The notes below the pieces were generated by a model, which saw only the letters and a list, made by a program, of their open reading frames with translations, searched no databases and was not told the origin of the DNA. From Gemmatimonadota bacterium (lineage in GTDB: Bacteria > Gemmatimonadota > Gemmatimonadetes > Longimicrobiales > Gaopeijiaceae): 64,000 nt of DNA. Both the position numbers and the translations under genes were made by a program. Below are positions 17,329-27,024 of this stretch, piece after piece. The DNA is taken from assembly GCA_022825135.1 (NCBI GenBank), contig JAJDYN010000019.1, forward strand, positions 1 to 64,000, written 5' to 3'. Positions within the stretch are counted from its first letter, which is position 1; each line of letters starts with the position of its first letter.

Positions 17329-19702
17329 ACTCCTCCTTGAGTCGCTGGACGAGACGCCGCACCGCGCGATCGACGGCGCTGTCCGTCAGGGTCCGGCGTC
17401 CCGACTGAAAGCGCAGGCGGAATCCGACCGACCGGTAGCCATCCGCCACATCCCCGCCGCGGAACAGGTCGAAGACGGATACTCCGACGAGATCCCTGCC
17501 TCCGCCCTTCTCCAGGAACTCCAGCACCTGCCGGGCCGGGAGCGAGTCCGGAATCAGCAGGGCGAGGTCGCGCTCCACCGCGGGGAAGGCGGGAAGCGGG
17601 CGGAAGGCGGGGTCGGGCCGCCTCCGGACACCGTCCCCCAGTTCGAGCTCCAGCCCCCATACGGGTCCGGCCCAGACGGGGGCGTCCACCCGGTCCGCGC
17701 TCACCCTGCCGGCGCCGCCCACCGCGGAGCCGTCGGCCGCCCGCAGCAGAAACTCGCACCCCTCCTCGAAGAAGGTGGAGTCGAAGGTGCCGGGCTCCAC
17801 CGAGCACTCCCCCGGGCGCACGGCCGCCGCGAGTTCCTCGGCCAGGCCGCGCAGCTCCCACTCGTCCCACGGCCGATCCCCGGCGGACCAGTGGTGGGGC
17901 CGCCGCCGCCCGGTCATCGCGACCGCCAGCCGATTCGTCTCGCGCGGCAACCCGCCGGACCCGTCGCCGCCGAACACCGCGCCCATGTCGAAGAGCCGGA
18001 TGTCGCGGGCGCCCCGCGCGAAGTTGTGTTCGACCGCGTGCAGAAGCCCGAAGAGCACGGTCCGGCGCAGGTGGCTCTCTTCCGCGGAGACGGGATTGAG
18101 CACCTCCACCTCCCCCTCCTCCGCGGGCGCGAATGCGGTCGTGTGCGCCTCCAGGAACCCGCGGCCCACCAGGATCGTCCTTAGACGGTCGTGCAACCGC
18201 AGGAGGGGGTCGTCCGGAACCGTCCCCGGGCGGAAGGCGCCCAGGCCGTCCGGAAAGCGGTCGTACCCGTGGACGCGCGCGATCTCCTCGACCAGGTCGA
18301 CCTCGCGCAGGGTGTCGTAGCTCCGGTGTCCCGGGACGGTGACCTCGATTGCGCCGGCGGCCGGGCTGCAGCGGTATCCCAGCGGCTCGAGCAGGTCCAC
18401 GATGTCACCGGCTTCAAAGCGGACGCCCAGCAGCCGCCCGACCCGTTCGGGCCGAAGCGCCACCACGGGCGCGCGCCAGGGCCGGGGGCAGGCGTCGAGG
18501 AGGGTGGGTGCCGGCTCGCCTCCCGCGGTGGCCACGATGATCGAAACCGTGCGCCGAATCGCCAACTCCAGCCCGGCCGGATCTACGCCGCGTTCGAAGC
18601 GGTAGCTGGCATCCGTCGACATGCCCAGCGCCCGGCGCACCGCCCTCACCCCCTTCGGGTTGAAGAGCGCGCATTCCAGGAGGACGTCCGTGGTCCCCTC
18701 GCCGATCTCGGAATCGCTCCCGCCCATGACCCCGGCTATGGCCAGCGCCTCCCCGGGATCGCAGATGAGGAGCATTCCCTCGTCCAGTTCGCGCCGTTCG
18801 CCGTCCAGCGTCCGCACCGTCTCGCCCTGCCGGGCCCCCCGGACCACGATCCCGGGTCCCGCGACCCTGGCAAGATCGAAGGCGTGCAGCGGCTGACCCA
18901 GCTCCAGCAGCACGTAGTTGGTGGCGTCCACCACGTTGTTGATGGGATGGGCGCCGGCAGCCCGCAGGCGCGACGCCAACCACTCCGGGGAGGGACCGAC
19001 CCGCACCCCGCGCACGACCGCCGCCATGTAGCGCCAACACTGCCGCGGGTCGTCGATGCGGACGCGCACCCCCGCCCCGTCGACCGCCGGCGACCCGGTG
19101 CGCACCGTGAGCTCGTGCTCGACCGCCCCGGGGAGGTCGGCCAGACGGATCCCGCCTTCACCGACAAGCTCGCGCGCCACCCCCATGTGGGAGAGCAGGT
19201 CCCCCCGATTGGGCGAGACCTCGACGTCCAGGCGGTGGTCGTCCAGGCCGACGGTGGGGGCGAAGGGGCTTCCCGGATCGAACTGTCCCGCCAGTTCGAG
19301 AATCCCGCGGTGGTCGGTGCCCAGCCCCAGTTCGCGGGCCGAACAGAGCATGCCGCGCGACTCCTGGCCGCGGATGCGGACGCGCTTGATGCGCACGTCC
19401 CCCGGAAGGACCGCGCCCACCGGCACGAAGGGGTAGCAGGCGCCCGCGCGGACGTTGGGCGCCCCGCACACCACCTGCACGGTGCCGTTGCCCCCGTCGA
19501 CCTCGCAGACGGACAACCGGTCCGCGTTCGGGTGCCGGCGCACGCGCTGCACGCGGCCGATCACCACCCCGGCGATCTCGGCGGCCAGGTCGGTGATCCG
19601 CTCCACGGGCGCGCCGCGCATCGCCAGCCGGGCCGCGATTTCCCCGGCATCCAGGTCGAGTCCGGGCGCCACCGCCTGCAACCACCGGCGCGAGACGTTC
19701 AT
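17285..19702 (-). CDS. pheT: Phenylalanyl-tRNA synthetase beta subunit
   Basis: Beta chain of the alpha2-beta2 enzyme that charges tRNA-Phe. At 805 residues it has full bacterial length. It has the EMAP-II-like tRNA-binding domain (about 40-150, VVIGRVQRVRRHPNADRLSVCEVD), the B3/B4 editing domain with NNVVDATNYVLLELGQPLHAFD, the B5 domain (DVLLECALFNP region onward), the synthetase-like core and a C-terminal ferredoxin-like anticodon-binding domain (about 710-800). It overlaps pheS by 4 nt (ATGA). Confidence 0.97.
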   Translation of the reverse strand: MNVSRRWLQAVAPGLDLDAGEIAARLAMRGAPVERITDLAAEIAGVVIGRVQRVRRHPNADRLSVCEVDGGNGTVQVVCGAPNVRAGACYPFVPVGAVLPGDVRIKRVRIRGQESRGMLCSARELGLGTDHRGILELAGQFDPGSPFAPTVGLDDHRLDVEVSPNRGDLLSHMGVARELVGEGGIRLADLPGAVEHELTVRTGSPAVDGAGVRVRIDDPRQCWRYMAAVVRGVRVGPSPEWLASRLRAAGAHPINNVVDATNYVLLELGQPLHAFDLARVAGPGIVVRGARQGETVRTLDGERRELDEGMLLICDPGEALAIAGVMGGSDSEIGEGTTDVLLECALFNPKGVRAVRRALGMSTDASYRFERGVDPAGLELAIRRTVSIIVATAGGEPAPTLLDACPRPWRAPVVALRPERVGRLLGVRFEAGDIVDLLEPLGYRCSPAAGAIEVTVPGHRSYDTLREVDLVEEIARVHGYDRFPDGLGAFRPGTVPDDPLLRLHDRLRTILVGRGFLEAHTTAFAPAEEGEVEVLNPVSAEESHLRRTVLFGLLHAVEHNFARGARDIRLFDMGAVFGGDGSGGLPRETNRLAVAMTGRRRPHHWSAGDRPWDEWELRGLAEELAAAVRPGECSVEPGTFDSTFFEEGCEFLLRAADGSAVGGAGRVSADRVDAPVWAGPVWGLELELGDGVRRRPDPAFRPLPAFPAVERDLALLIPDSLPARQVLEFLEKGGGRDLVGVSVFDLFRGGDVADGYRSVGFRLRFQSGRRTLTDSAVDRAVRRLVQRLKEEFGVEPRAGAAGPGR

Positions 19703-20730
19703 GCGAACTGCGAGAGGAAGCGGATGTCGTTCTCGTAGAGCATCCGGATGTCGGTAATCCCGTATTTGAGCATGGCGATGCGCGCGGGCCCCATGCCGAA
19801 GGCCCAGCCCGAATAGCGTTCGGGATCGATGCCCACGTTCTCCAGCACCGCCGGATCGACCATTCCGGCTCCCATGATCTCCAGCCAGGCGGTCTCCTCG
19901 ACGCGGCCGTCCGCGCCCACCACGCGCCTCTTCACGTCGACCTCCGCGCTCGGCTCCGTGAAGGGAAAATAGCCGGGGCGAAAGCGGACGCGGGTGCCGG
20001 GTCCCCAGAACCGGCGTGCAAACTCCGAGAGGGTAGCCTTGAAGTCCACGAAGGTGATGCCCTCATCCACCGCCAGTCCCTCGATCTGGAAGAAGGCGGG
20101 CGCGTGCGTGGCGTCCCAGGTGTCGCGCCGATAGGCCGGACCGGGGGCGAGGATGCGCACGGGCGGGCGGTACTCCTCGAGGATTCGGATCTGGACCGGA
20201 GAGGTGTGACTGCGCAGGAGCCCCCCGCCCTTCAGGTAGAGGGTGTCCTGCTCGTCGGCGGCGGGATGGTCGAGGGGCGTGTTGAGCGCGACGAAGTTGT
20301 ACCACTCGGTCTCCGCCTCGGGCCCCCGGGCGCGCGTGAACCCCAGACGCGCGAAGATGTCGCAGATCTCGTCGACGACCAGGGTGACGGGGTGGCGGGC
20401 GCCCCGCCACCGGTCCCGCCCGGGAAGCGTGAGGTCCCGCGCCGGCGTACCCGTGTCGGCGCGCTCCCGCGCGAAGCGGCGTTCCCGCTCTTCCAGCGCG
20501 CCGCGCAGCACCTGCTTGACCCGGTTCGCTTCGGCGCCCACGGCCGGGCGTGCTTCCGGGCCGAGGCCGCCGAGCTGACGCAGAATCCGCGATACGCGCC
20601 CTTCCCTGCGGCCCAGGAATGCTACCCGGACCTGCTCCAGGGCAGCGGGATCACTCGTGCCGGCGATGGCATTCTGCGCCTCCCGTTCGAGCGCCCGGAG
20701 CTCATCGACGAGAGAGCCGGCCTCGGACAC
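19699..20730 (-). CDS. pheS: Phenylalanyl-tRNA synthetase alpha subunit
   Basis: Catalytic alpha subunit, 343 residues. It has an N-terminal coiled-coil tRNA-binding region, then the class II core with FNALNTPLDHPA-like sequence (FVALNTPLDHPAADEQDT), motif 2 with HTSPVQIRILEEY, and motif 3 GWAFGMGPARIAMLKYGI. It lies 30 nt after rplT, in the conserved infC-rpmI-rplT-pheS-pheT order. Confidence 0.97.
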   Translation of the reverse strand: MSEAGSLVDELRALEREAQNAIAGTSDPAALEQVRVAFLGRREGRVSRILRQLGGLGPEARPAVGAEANRVKQVLRGALEERERRFARERADTGTPARDLTLPGRDRWRGARHPVTLVVDEICDIFARLGFTRARGPEAETEWYNFVALNTPLDHPAADEQDTLYLKGGGLLRSHTSPVQIRILEEYRPPVRILAPGPAYRRDTWDATHAPAFFQIEGLAVDEGITFVDFKATLSEFARRFWGPGTRVRFRPGYFPFTEPSAEVDVKRRVVGADGRVEETAWLEIMGAGMVDPAVLENVGIDPERYSGWAFGMGPARIAMLKYGITDIRMLYENDIRFLSQFA

Positions 20731-20760
20731 GAAGGGTCGGATCAGGCGCGCGAACCGCGC

Positions 20761-21123
20761 TCAGGCACCGGCCAGTCCCTGCTTGGCGCGGTCCGCGAGG
20801 GCTGCGAACGCCTCCGGGTTGCGCACGGCCAGGTCCGCCAGCGACTTGCGGTCGAGTTCGATACCCGCCCGCTGGAGGCCGTTGATGAACCGGGAATAGG
20901 ACAGATCGTGCTGCCGGGAAGCCGCGTTGATGCGCGTGATCCAGAGCCGCCGGAAGTTCCGCTTCTTCTGCTTGCGGTCCCGGTAGGCGTACTCCCAACC
21001 GCGCTCCACGGCGTCCTTCGCCGTGCGGTACAGCTTCTTTCTGGCGCCGAAATAGCCTTTGGCCTGGCGGAGAATCTTCTTCTTGCGACGTTTGCGCGCG
21101 GGGGCGCCGGTCGTTCTGGGCAT
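20761..21123 (-). CDS. rplT: 50S ribosomal protein L20
   Basis: 120-residue rRNA-binding protein needed early in 50S assembly. The Arg/Lys-rich N-terminus with [14 protein letters not shown] and the conserved [18 protein letters not shown] are diagnostic. In other bacteria L20 also represses the infC-rpmI-rplT operon by binding its mRNA. It lies 21 nt downstream of rpmI. Confidence 0.98.
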   Translation of the reverse strand: MPRTTGAPARKRRKKKILRQAKGYFGARKKLYRTAKDAVERGWEYAYRDRKQKKRNFRRLWITRINAASRQHDLSYSRFINGLQRAGIELDRKSLADLAVRNPEAFAALADRAKQGLAGA

Positions 21124-21144
21124 GGGGTTCTCTCTCCCGCGGCC

Positions 21145-21342
21145 TTATGAGTTGGGAAGCAGGCGGCGGAGCCTGCGCTCGTCCGCGCCGGACACCAGCG
21201 TGGCGGAACGCAGGCGGCGCTTCCGCTTCCGCGTCTTCTTGGTGAGGATGTGGCTCTTGTACGCCCTCATCCTGCGGAGCTTGCCGCGGCCGGTGCGACG
21301 GACCCGCTTGGCCGCTCCGCGGTTGGTCTTCATCTTCGGCAC
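21145..21342 (-). CDS. rpmI: 50S ribosomal protein L35
   Basis: 65-residue very basic ribosomal protein beginning [18 protein letters not shown] and containing [19 protein letters not shown], as expected for L35. The start lies 3 nt after the infC stop, so the two are almost certainly coupled. Confidence 0.98.
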   Translation of the reverse strand: MPKMKTNRGAAKRVRRTGRGKLRRMRAYKSHILTKKTRKRKRRLRSATLVSGADERRLRRLLPNS

Positions 21343-21345
21343 GAT

Positions 21346-21858
21346 CTAACTCCTGGGAGCCAAAACCATCGTCATCGTGCGCCCTTCCCTGACGGGGCGC
21401 GTCTCTATCTTCGAAATCTCTTCCAGATCCGCCGTCACCCGCCTCAGCACCTCCAGCCCGATCTCGGGGTGGGAGAGCTGCCGCCCGCGGAACATCATCG
21501 TCAGCTTCACCTTGTTGCCGTCGCCGAGGAAGCGGCGGGCGTGCCGGACCTTGAAGTCGTAGTCGTGATCCTCGATTCCCGGCCTGAACTTCACTTCCTT
21601 GATCTGTATGTGATGCTGCTTCTTCTTTGCTTCCTTGGCCTTGCGGGCCGCGTTGTACTTGTACTTCCCGTAGTCCATGAGCCGGCATACGGGCGGACGC
21701 GCGGCCGGCGCCACCTCGACCAGATCCAGGCCGGCCCTTCCGGCCCTCTCGCGCGCCTCCTCTATGGAGACGATACCCACCTGGGCGCCCCGTTCGTCGA
21801 TGAGCCGAACGGGACTGATCCTGATCTGGTCGTTGACTCGGATCCTCTGTTCCTTTAT
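21346..21858 (-). CDS. infC: Translation initiation factor IF-3 (AUA start)
   Basis: Binds the 30S subunit, discriminates start codons and prevents subunit association. From the AUA at 21856-21858 it has 170 residues: KEQRIRVNDQIRISPVRLID (N-domain opening of IF-3), then GIVSIEEARERA, a linker with YGKYKYNAARKAKEAKKKQ, and the C-domain with GDGNKVKLTMMFRGRQLSH. No ATG, GTG or TTG lies at the conserved N-terminus; the first canonical start (GTG at 21780) would drop 26 conserved residues. GGAGGAA (21865-21871) sits 6 nt before the AUA. Non-AUG starts on infC are known and allow IF-3 to repress its own synthesis. Confidence 0.93.
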   Translation of the reverse strand: MKEQRIRVNDQIRISPVRLIDERGAQVGIVSIEEARERAGRAGLDLVEVAPAARPPVCRLMDYGKYKYNAARKAKEAKKKQHHIQIKEVKFRPGIEDHDYDFKVRHARRFLGDGNKVKLTMMFRGRQLSHPEIGLEVLRRVTADLEEISKIETRPVREGRTMTMVLAPRS

Positions 21859-21864
21859 GGCCTG

Positions 21865-21871
21865 TTCCTCC
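21865..21871 (-). promoter_or_regulatory. Strong Shine-Dalgarno that fixes the AUA start of infC
   Basis: GGAGGAA on the minus strand, 6 nt upstream of the AUA codon. It is the best ribosome-binding site in the neighbourhood and supports initiation there rather than at the downstream GTG. Confidence 0.8.
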
Positions 21872-21910
21872 GTGGTTCAATGAACCCGCCCTGCGGCAGG
21901 ATCGTGGGAC

Positions 21911-21953
21911 AAAAAAACCCGGGCCACCCCGGGACACGAAACGCCGGGTGGCC
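21911..21953 (-). promoter_or_regulatory. Attenuator in the infC leader (terminator/antiterminator)
   Basis: On the minus strand CCCGGG-GTGG-CCCGGG (21918-21933) forms a 6-bp hairpin immediately followed by seven T (21911-21917), a textbook intrinsic terminator placed about 50 nt before infC. An upstream arm GGCCACCC (21946-21953) is perfectly complementary to GGGTGGCC (21922-21929), which overlaps the loop and one arm of the terminator. The two structures exclude one another, as in transcription attenuation. The trigger (L20, translation, other) is not visible. Confidence 0.7.
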
Positions 21954-22055
21954 GATCGACGCTGCTCGCCGGCCGACCCGTCTCGTAACCCTGCGGCGCA
22001 CGGCGCCGAAGGTGGAGGGAACGTGCGATCCTCGCTTCCGCGTTGTCAACGGCGA

Positions 22056-22083
22056 AAGATAGGGATGAGCGGCGCAGGGTCAA
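22056..22083 (-). promoter_or_regulatory. Candidate promoter of the infC-rpmI-rplT-pheST operon
   Basis: On the minus strand TTGACC (22078-22083) and TATCTT (22056-22061) are separated by 16 nt. The -35 overlaps the stop codon of the metallo-beta-lactamase gene. Transcription would start near 22049, giving a leader of about 190 nt that contains the attenuator. A further TTGACA at 22044-22049 has no good -10. Confidence 0.45.
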
Positions 22084-22954
22084 GCGCGGCGCTTCAGGTA
22101 CAGCCGCATTCCCGCCCAGTCGCTGGCAGCGTTGAAGACATCGAAGTAGCGCCGGGCCCTCTCCTGCCCGATTACCGCCGCCTGCCGTTCCCTGGTCTCC
22201 GCCTCGTACTCCTCGGCCAGCCGCGCGTCGTCCGTCTCCGGACCGGCCCGCACCCTGTCTTCCAGCGCCGCCAGCGCCGCGCTCAGTTCCTTCCGGCGCG
22301 CCTCGAAGTCCTCGTAGATGCCGAAGTGGGCCACCGCGAAGCGGTCGGGATCGTAGACCCGCACCCGGTCGAGCGTCTTCTGCCAGGCCTCCACGTCCAC
22401 TCCGGGCGCGGGCGTGGGGGGATGCACGGGGGCGCGGCGGTCGAGGATCACGCCCAGCGCGTCGCCGCAGAGCAGTACGCCGTCGCGGTCGTGCAGCCAG
22501 GCAACGTGATGGCCGATATGGCCCGGCGTGGCGATGGGGCGCAGGAGCCGCAGCGGAGAGCGGTCGCCCGGCTTCCAGGGGCGGATGTTGGGGGCCGGGA
22601 CCGGGCGCACGTCGGCCCAGAGGCGGTCGTGGGCCGCGCCGAAGGTGCGCCGTGTGCTCCGCACCAGGCGGTCGGGGTCCGCAACGTGGGGCGCCGCGTC
22701 CGCGTGGACATGCACGGTCAGGCCGTCGTTCTCGCTCACCAGGTGCCCCGTGGCGCCGGCGTGATCCAGGTGGATGTGGGTGAGGAGGACGGCGCGCAGG
22801 TCGGAGATCGCAAGGCCTCGCTCCCGCAGGCGGGCCCGGAGCACATCCAGGCAGGTCGCGGGGCCCGGATCGACCAGAACGGGCTCGGGGACCTCCAGCA
22901 GAACGGACGAGATCGCGCCCTTGAGACCCAGATGTTCGAGGTCGAGGAGTTCGA

Positions 22955-22958
<4 letters not shown>
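22080..22958 (-). CDS. Metallo-beta-lactamase-fold hydrolase
   Basis: Zinc hydrolase of the MBL superfamily, about 292 residues. The zinc motif THIHLDHAG (His61, His63, Asp65, His66) is followed by TPGHIGHHVAW and GDALGV, which supply further ligands. The C-terminal 90 residues form a charged helical extension seen in MBL proteins of the glyoxalase II/RNase-like hydrolase group; the substrate is unknown. The frame is open further upstream into gltA, but TTG at 22958 overlaps the gltA stop as TTGA and fits the start of the fold, so coupling to gltA is inferred. Confidence 0.85.
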
Positions 22959-24253
<1,295 letters not shown>

Positions 24254-24576
24254 GTCCGCCCTCCGCACGGGCTCATGTCGAGCCGGTGCACGTCGTTTGG
24301 GTTGCGCGGGCTCCCGGTCGCCGCAGAGTCCGCTTCCGCTTCGGCTCCCACAGACGGATAGTCTAACCTGAAGCGCAAGCGGCGCGGTAGATGTGAGCCC
24401 CGCACCGCGTCCCCCGGGCTTTCCCCCGCCGGCCTCCCGACCCGTCGCGAAGGGCTCCACTCATGACGTCCCATCCAGTCATGGCAACGCCCGGCCTTGA
24501 GTGTTTGGATTCATGGAGTGCGAACGGGGAGCGCGGCCCGAACACCGCGCCGGACAATCATCGACAGGGAGGGGCA
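24254..24576. other. Divergent intergenic region between gltA and the pilin gene
   Basis: 323 nt without a credible gene. It must contain the gltA promoter (minus) and the pilin promoter (plus). A TAGACT at 24359-24364 on the minus strand could be a -10 for gltA, but no convincing -35 is seen. No RNA gene or repeat was recognised. Confidence 0.4.
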
Positions 24577-24969
24577 ATGCGCGGTTCACACGGATTTTCT
24601 CTCATCGAGCTGCTTCTGGTGACCCTGATTATCGGCATTCTCGCCACCATCGCGATTCCCCGGCTGACGGCGGCGCGCGACCGGGCCTTCGTGGCGACGA
24701 TGCAGGCGGACCTCAGGAACCTGGCCACCCAGCAGGAGATCCACTACGCCGACGAACTGACATACTCCGACGATCTTGACGACCTCGCGTACTCTTCCTC
24801 CGACCGGGTGACCGTCACCATCGCCGAAGCGTCGGGTACCGGCTGGTCGGCGACGGCGACCCACGAGGCCTTCGAAGACGACGACGGGTGCTCGGTCTAC
24901 TACGGCGATGCGACCGCGACCACGCTGGGGAGTCCGGCCGGACCCGGGGAGATCGCCTGCACCCGGTAG
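24577..24969 (+). CDS. Type IV pilin-like (prepilin) protein
   Basis: 130-residue protein with a class III signal: a short basic leader MRGSHG, predicted prepilin-peptidase cleavage before Phe7, then FSLIELLLVTLIIGILATIAIP with Glu at mature position 5. The globular part is short and acidic and contains a Cys pair near the C-terminus (GCSVYYG...IACTR) likely to form the D-loop disulphide. No other pilus genes are next to it, so it is an orphan pilin or pseudopilin. ATG 24577 follows a strong GGGAGGGG site. Confidence 0.88.
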   Translation: MRGSHGFSLIELLLVTLIIGILATIAIPRLTAARDRAFVATMQADLRNLATQQEIHYADELTYSDDLDDLAYSSSDRVTVTIAEASGTGWSATATHEAFEDDDGCSVYYGDATATTLGSPAGPGEIACTR

Positions 24970-25047
24970 GCGAGCAGGTCCACAGGTGACCTGGGAATGC
25001 GGATGCGGAGGCGCCAGGGGCGCCGCTGGCAGTCCGCGGACGAACGG

Positions 25048-25530
25048 CTAGCGAACGGTGAAGCGAACCGTGTCGATCACCCAGGGCTGCAGCGGCACGT
25101 GCAGGCCGTCGGCGACCACCGCAATGATGGTGTAGTCGCCCGGCGCCAGGTCCGTCATCTCGTACTCGGTCTGCGCCAGGCCGAAGTGGACGTAACTGCC
25201 CTCCACCGCCGGGATGGGCTGGTCGGCAGGCGTGAGGTCGGCGTTGATCAGCAGATGATGATGCCCGGTGCCGGGGTCCATGATCCCGGCCTCGACGATC
25301 TCGAGGTTGTCGACTTCGAACACGACGCGTACGGAGTTGCCTTCGATGGTTGCGCCGTCCGCGGGCTCGGTGATGTGGACCGCCATCGCTCCTTCTTCCA
25401 TGGCGGCTTCCTCGGCCATCCCGGCGTCGTCCATCGACTCGCCCGCATCTCCGCCGCCACAGCCCACAGCGGCGAGAAGTGCGGCCAACGACCACGGGCT
25501 CCATCTGCGAATTCCTGGCATGAGTACCAT
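25048..25530 (-). CDS. DUF4399 domain lipoprotein
   Basis: 160-residue predicted lipoprotein with a signal segment ending LAAVGC and then an acidic, Met/Ala-rich linker. The C-terminal part (VHITEPADGATIEGNSVRVVF, GHHHLLIN, HFGLAQTEYEMTDLAPGDYTI) matches DUF4399, a periplasmic domain with a conserved His cluster whose function is not established. ATG 25530 was chosen; ATG 25521 is also possible. The frame stays open upstream through the IS region but is not coding there. It converges with the pilin gene. Confidence 0.82.
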   Translation of the reverse strand: MVLMPGIRRWSPWSLAALLAAVGCGGGDAGESMDDAGMAEEAAMEEGAMAVHITEPADGATIEGNSVRVVFEVDNLEIVEAGIMDPGTGHHHLLINADLTPADQPIPAVEGSYVHFGLAQTEYEMTDLAPGDYTIIAVVADGLHVPLQPWVIDTVRFTVR

Positions 25531-25684
25531 CCGTGTTGACGGGGAGTGGTTTGCGGTCTCCGGGGGGCACGGTACCCGGCCGCTGTCCGTGCCAGTATTG
25601 AACCGCGGGTTGCCCCCCGGCAAGACCGGAAGGCGCGAGGAGTAGCCGACGATCGTGCCGGACCACATCCCGCCGGACATCCGG

Positions 25685-25701
25685 AAGCAGGCGCAGGATC
25701 T
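25685..25701 (+). repeat. Left 17-bp target-site duplication of the IS remnant
   Basis: AAGCAGGCGCAGGATCT, identical to 26858-26874 on the far side of the element. Such long duplications are a feature of the IS1202 group of insertion sequences. Confidence 0.8.
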
Positions 25702-26857
25702 GTTAGGAGCACATAATCTGTCCGGTTTCGTAGCACATAACTTGTCCGGTTTCGGACGGCCGAGGGAGGGGCTGGATGAACCGGACGGAGGTGCTGCGCG
25801 AGGTGCGGATTCTGAGGTTTGCGGAGCTGTACGGGGCATGGCGGTCGAAGCGGGTGACGCAGGCGGAGGCGGCGGGGGTGCTGGGGATGAGCGAGCGGAC
25901 GTTCCGGCGCTGGGCAAAGCGCTACGAGGCGGGGGCGTCGCCGGGGCCGTCATCGCAAGTGGCGGCCGCGCAAGCCCATGGAGGGGCTGATGCTGCACCA
26001 GGACGCGTCGACGCACAGGTGGTTCGGAGACCGGAAGCGGGACCTGGTGATCACGATGGACGATGCGACGAGCCAGGTGTACTCGGGCTTCTTCGTGGAT
26101 CAGGAGGGGACGTGGTCGAGCCTTCGGGGCGTGCGGGAGACGATCGCGGCCAAGGGCATCTTCGCGAGTCTGTACACCGACCGGGGCTCGCACTACTGGC
26201 ACACGCCGAAGGCCGGGGGCAAGGTGGACCGGAATCAGCCGACACAATTCGGGCGGGCGATGGGGGAGCTGGGGATCGAGATGATCCCGTCCTATTCGCC
26301 GCAGGCGCGGGGCCGGTGCGAGCGGTGCTTCGGGACGCTTCAGGGACGGCTGCCGCAGGAGCTGGCGCGGGAGGGGATCGGGGAGCTGGCTGCCGCGAAC
26401 GCGTACCTGCGCGGGAGTACTGGCCTCGCCACAACGGTGCCTTCGGGGTGAGGGCGCAGGAGGCCGGGGTGGCCTTCGTCCCGCTTCTGGAGGTGGATCT
26501 GAAGGAGATCCTGTGCCTGAAGGAGACGAGGGTGGTGCGCAACGACAACTGCGTGGCCTACCGGGGGAGGGTGTTGCAGATCCCGCCTCAGCGTCACCGG
26601 ATCCACTACGTGCGGGCGGAGGTGGAGGTGCGCGAGTACGAAGACGGACGCCTGGCGGTCTTCCACGACCGGCTCAGGCTGGGGCTCTACGGCCCGGATG
26701 GGCGGCTCGAGCAGGCATCCGGCCGGGCTCGGGAAGCGGCGTAGCGGGAGCTCCCGCCCCTCGCTCCCCTCGCTCCGCTCGGGTCGCTCCGGGCGGGACG
26801 AGCAAAGCGGACACATTACGTGCTACCAAAACCGGACATGTTCATTTGCTTCTGACA
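25702..26857 (+). mobile_element. Decayed IS1202/ISNCY-type insertion sequence
   Basis: 1156-bp element bounded by complex inverted ends and a 17-bp direct repeat. The left end holds two tandem 21-bp units (25708-25728 and 25732-25752) built around AGCACATAA..TGTCCGGTTT, and the right end holds two related units in the opposite orientation (26804-26824, 26829-26850). Inside is a broken transposase gene. Intact relatives are about 1.6-1.7 kb, so this copy has lost several hundred bases internally. It sits between the DUF4399 lipoprotein and the lectin-like gene and interrupts no recognisable gene. Confidence 0.85.
25776..26744 (+). pseudogene. Transposase of IS1202/ISNCY type, deleted and frameshifted
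   Basis: The reading begins in one frame with an HTH domain (RFAELYGAWRSKR, TQAEAAGVLGMSERTFRRWAKRYE), then after about 25935 continues in the next frame with RRGRHRKWRPRKPMEGLMLH and the catalytic RNase-H-like core (DLVITMDDATSQVYSGFF, SLYTDRGSHYWHTPKAGG, PTQFGRAMGELGIEMIPSYS, ARGRCERCFGTLQGRLPQE). Near 26413 it returns to the first frame with FVPLLEVDLKEIL, RNDNCVAYRGRVLQIPPQRH and VFHDRLRLGLY. About 100 residues between the HTH and the core are missing. The gene is not functional as a single protein; whether the shifts are programmed is doubtful because the deletion accompanies them. Confidence 0.88.
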
Positions 26858-26874
26858 AAGCAGGCGCAGGATCT
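26858..26874 (+). repeat. Right 17-bp target-site duplication of the IS remnant
   Basis: Identical copy of the 17-bp sequence at 25685-25701, directly outside the right inverted end. Confidence 0.8.
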
Positions 26875-27024
26875 TGCCGGGCGCGTCGAGGTCGACCAAT
26901 CTGCAATTTCACATTCCGGCGCTTCCAGGCGGCCCGCGCAACCATCGGAGCGGACAAGCGTCCGACCGGAGACGCGACCTCGGCCGCGATGATTGACGGC
27001 CACCCCAACAACAGGAGATTACAC

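Noticed and set aside
21855-22049. 64-codon leader ORF before infC
   Set aside because: It runs through the terminator U-tract, ends beyond the infC start region, and has no ribosome-binding site.
22021-22049. TTGACA at 22044-22049 as the main infC promoter
   Set aside because: The -35 is perfect but the expected -10 position reads GCACGT; the TTGACC/TATCTT pair fits better.
25776-26744. Single intact 322-codon protein in the IS
   Set aside because: Its middle is the wrong frame; the transposase core is in another frame with clear family motifs, so the open frame is accidental.
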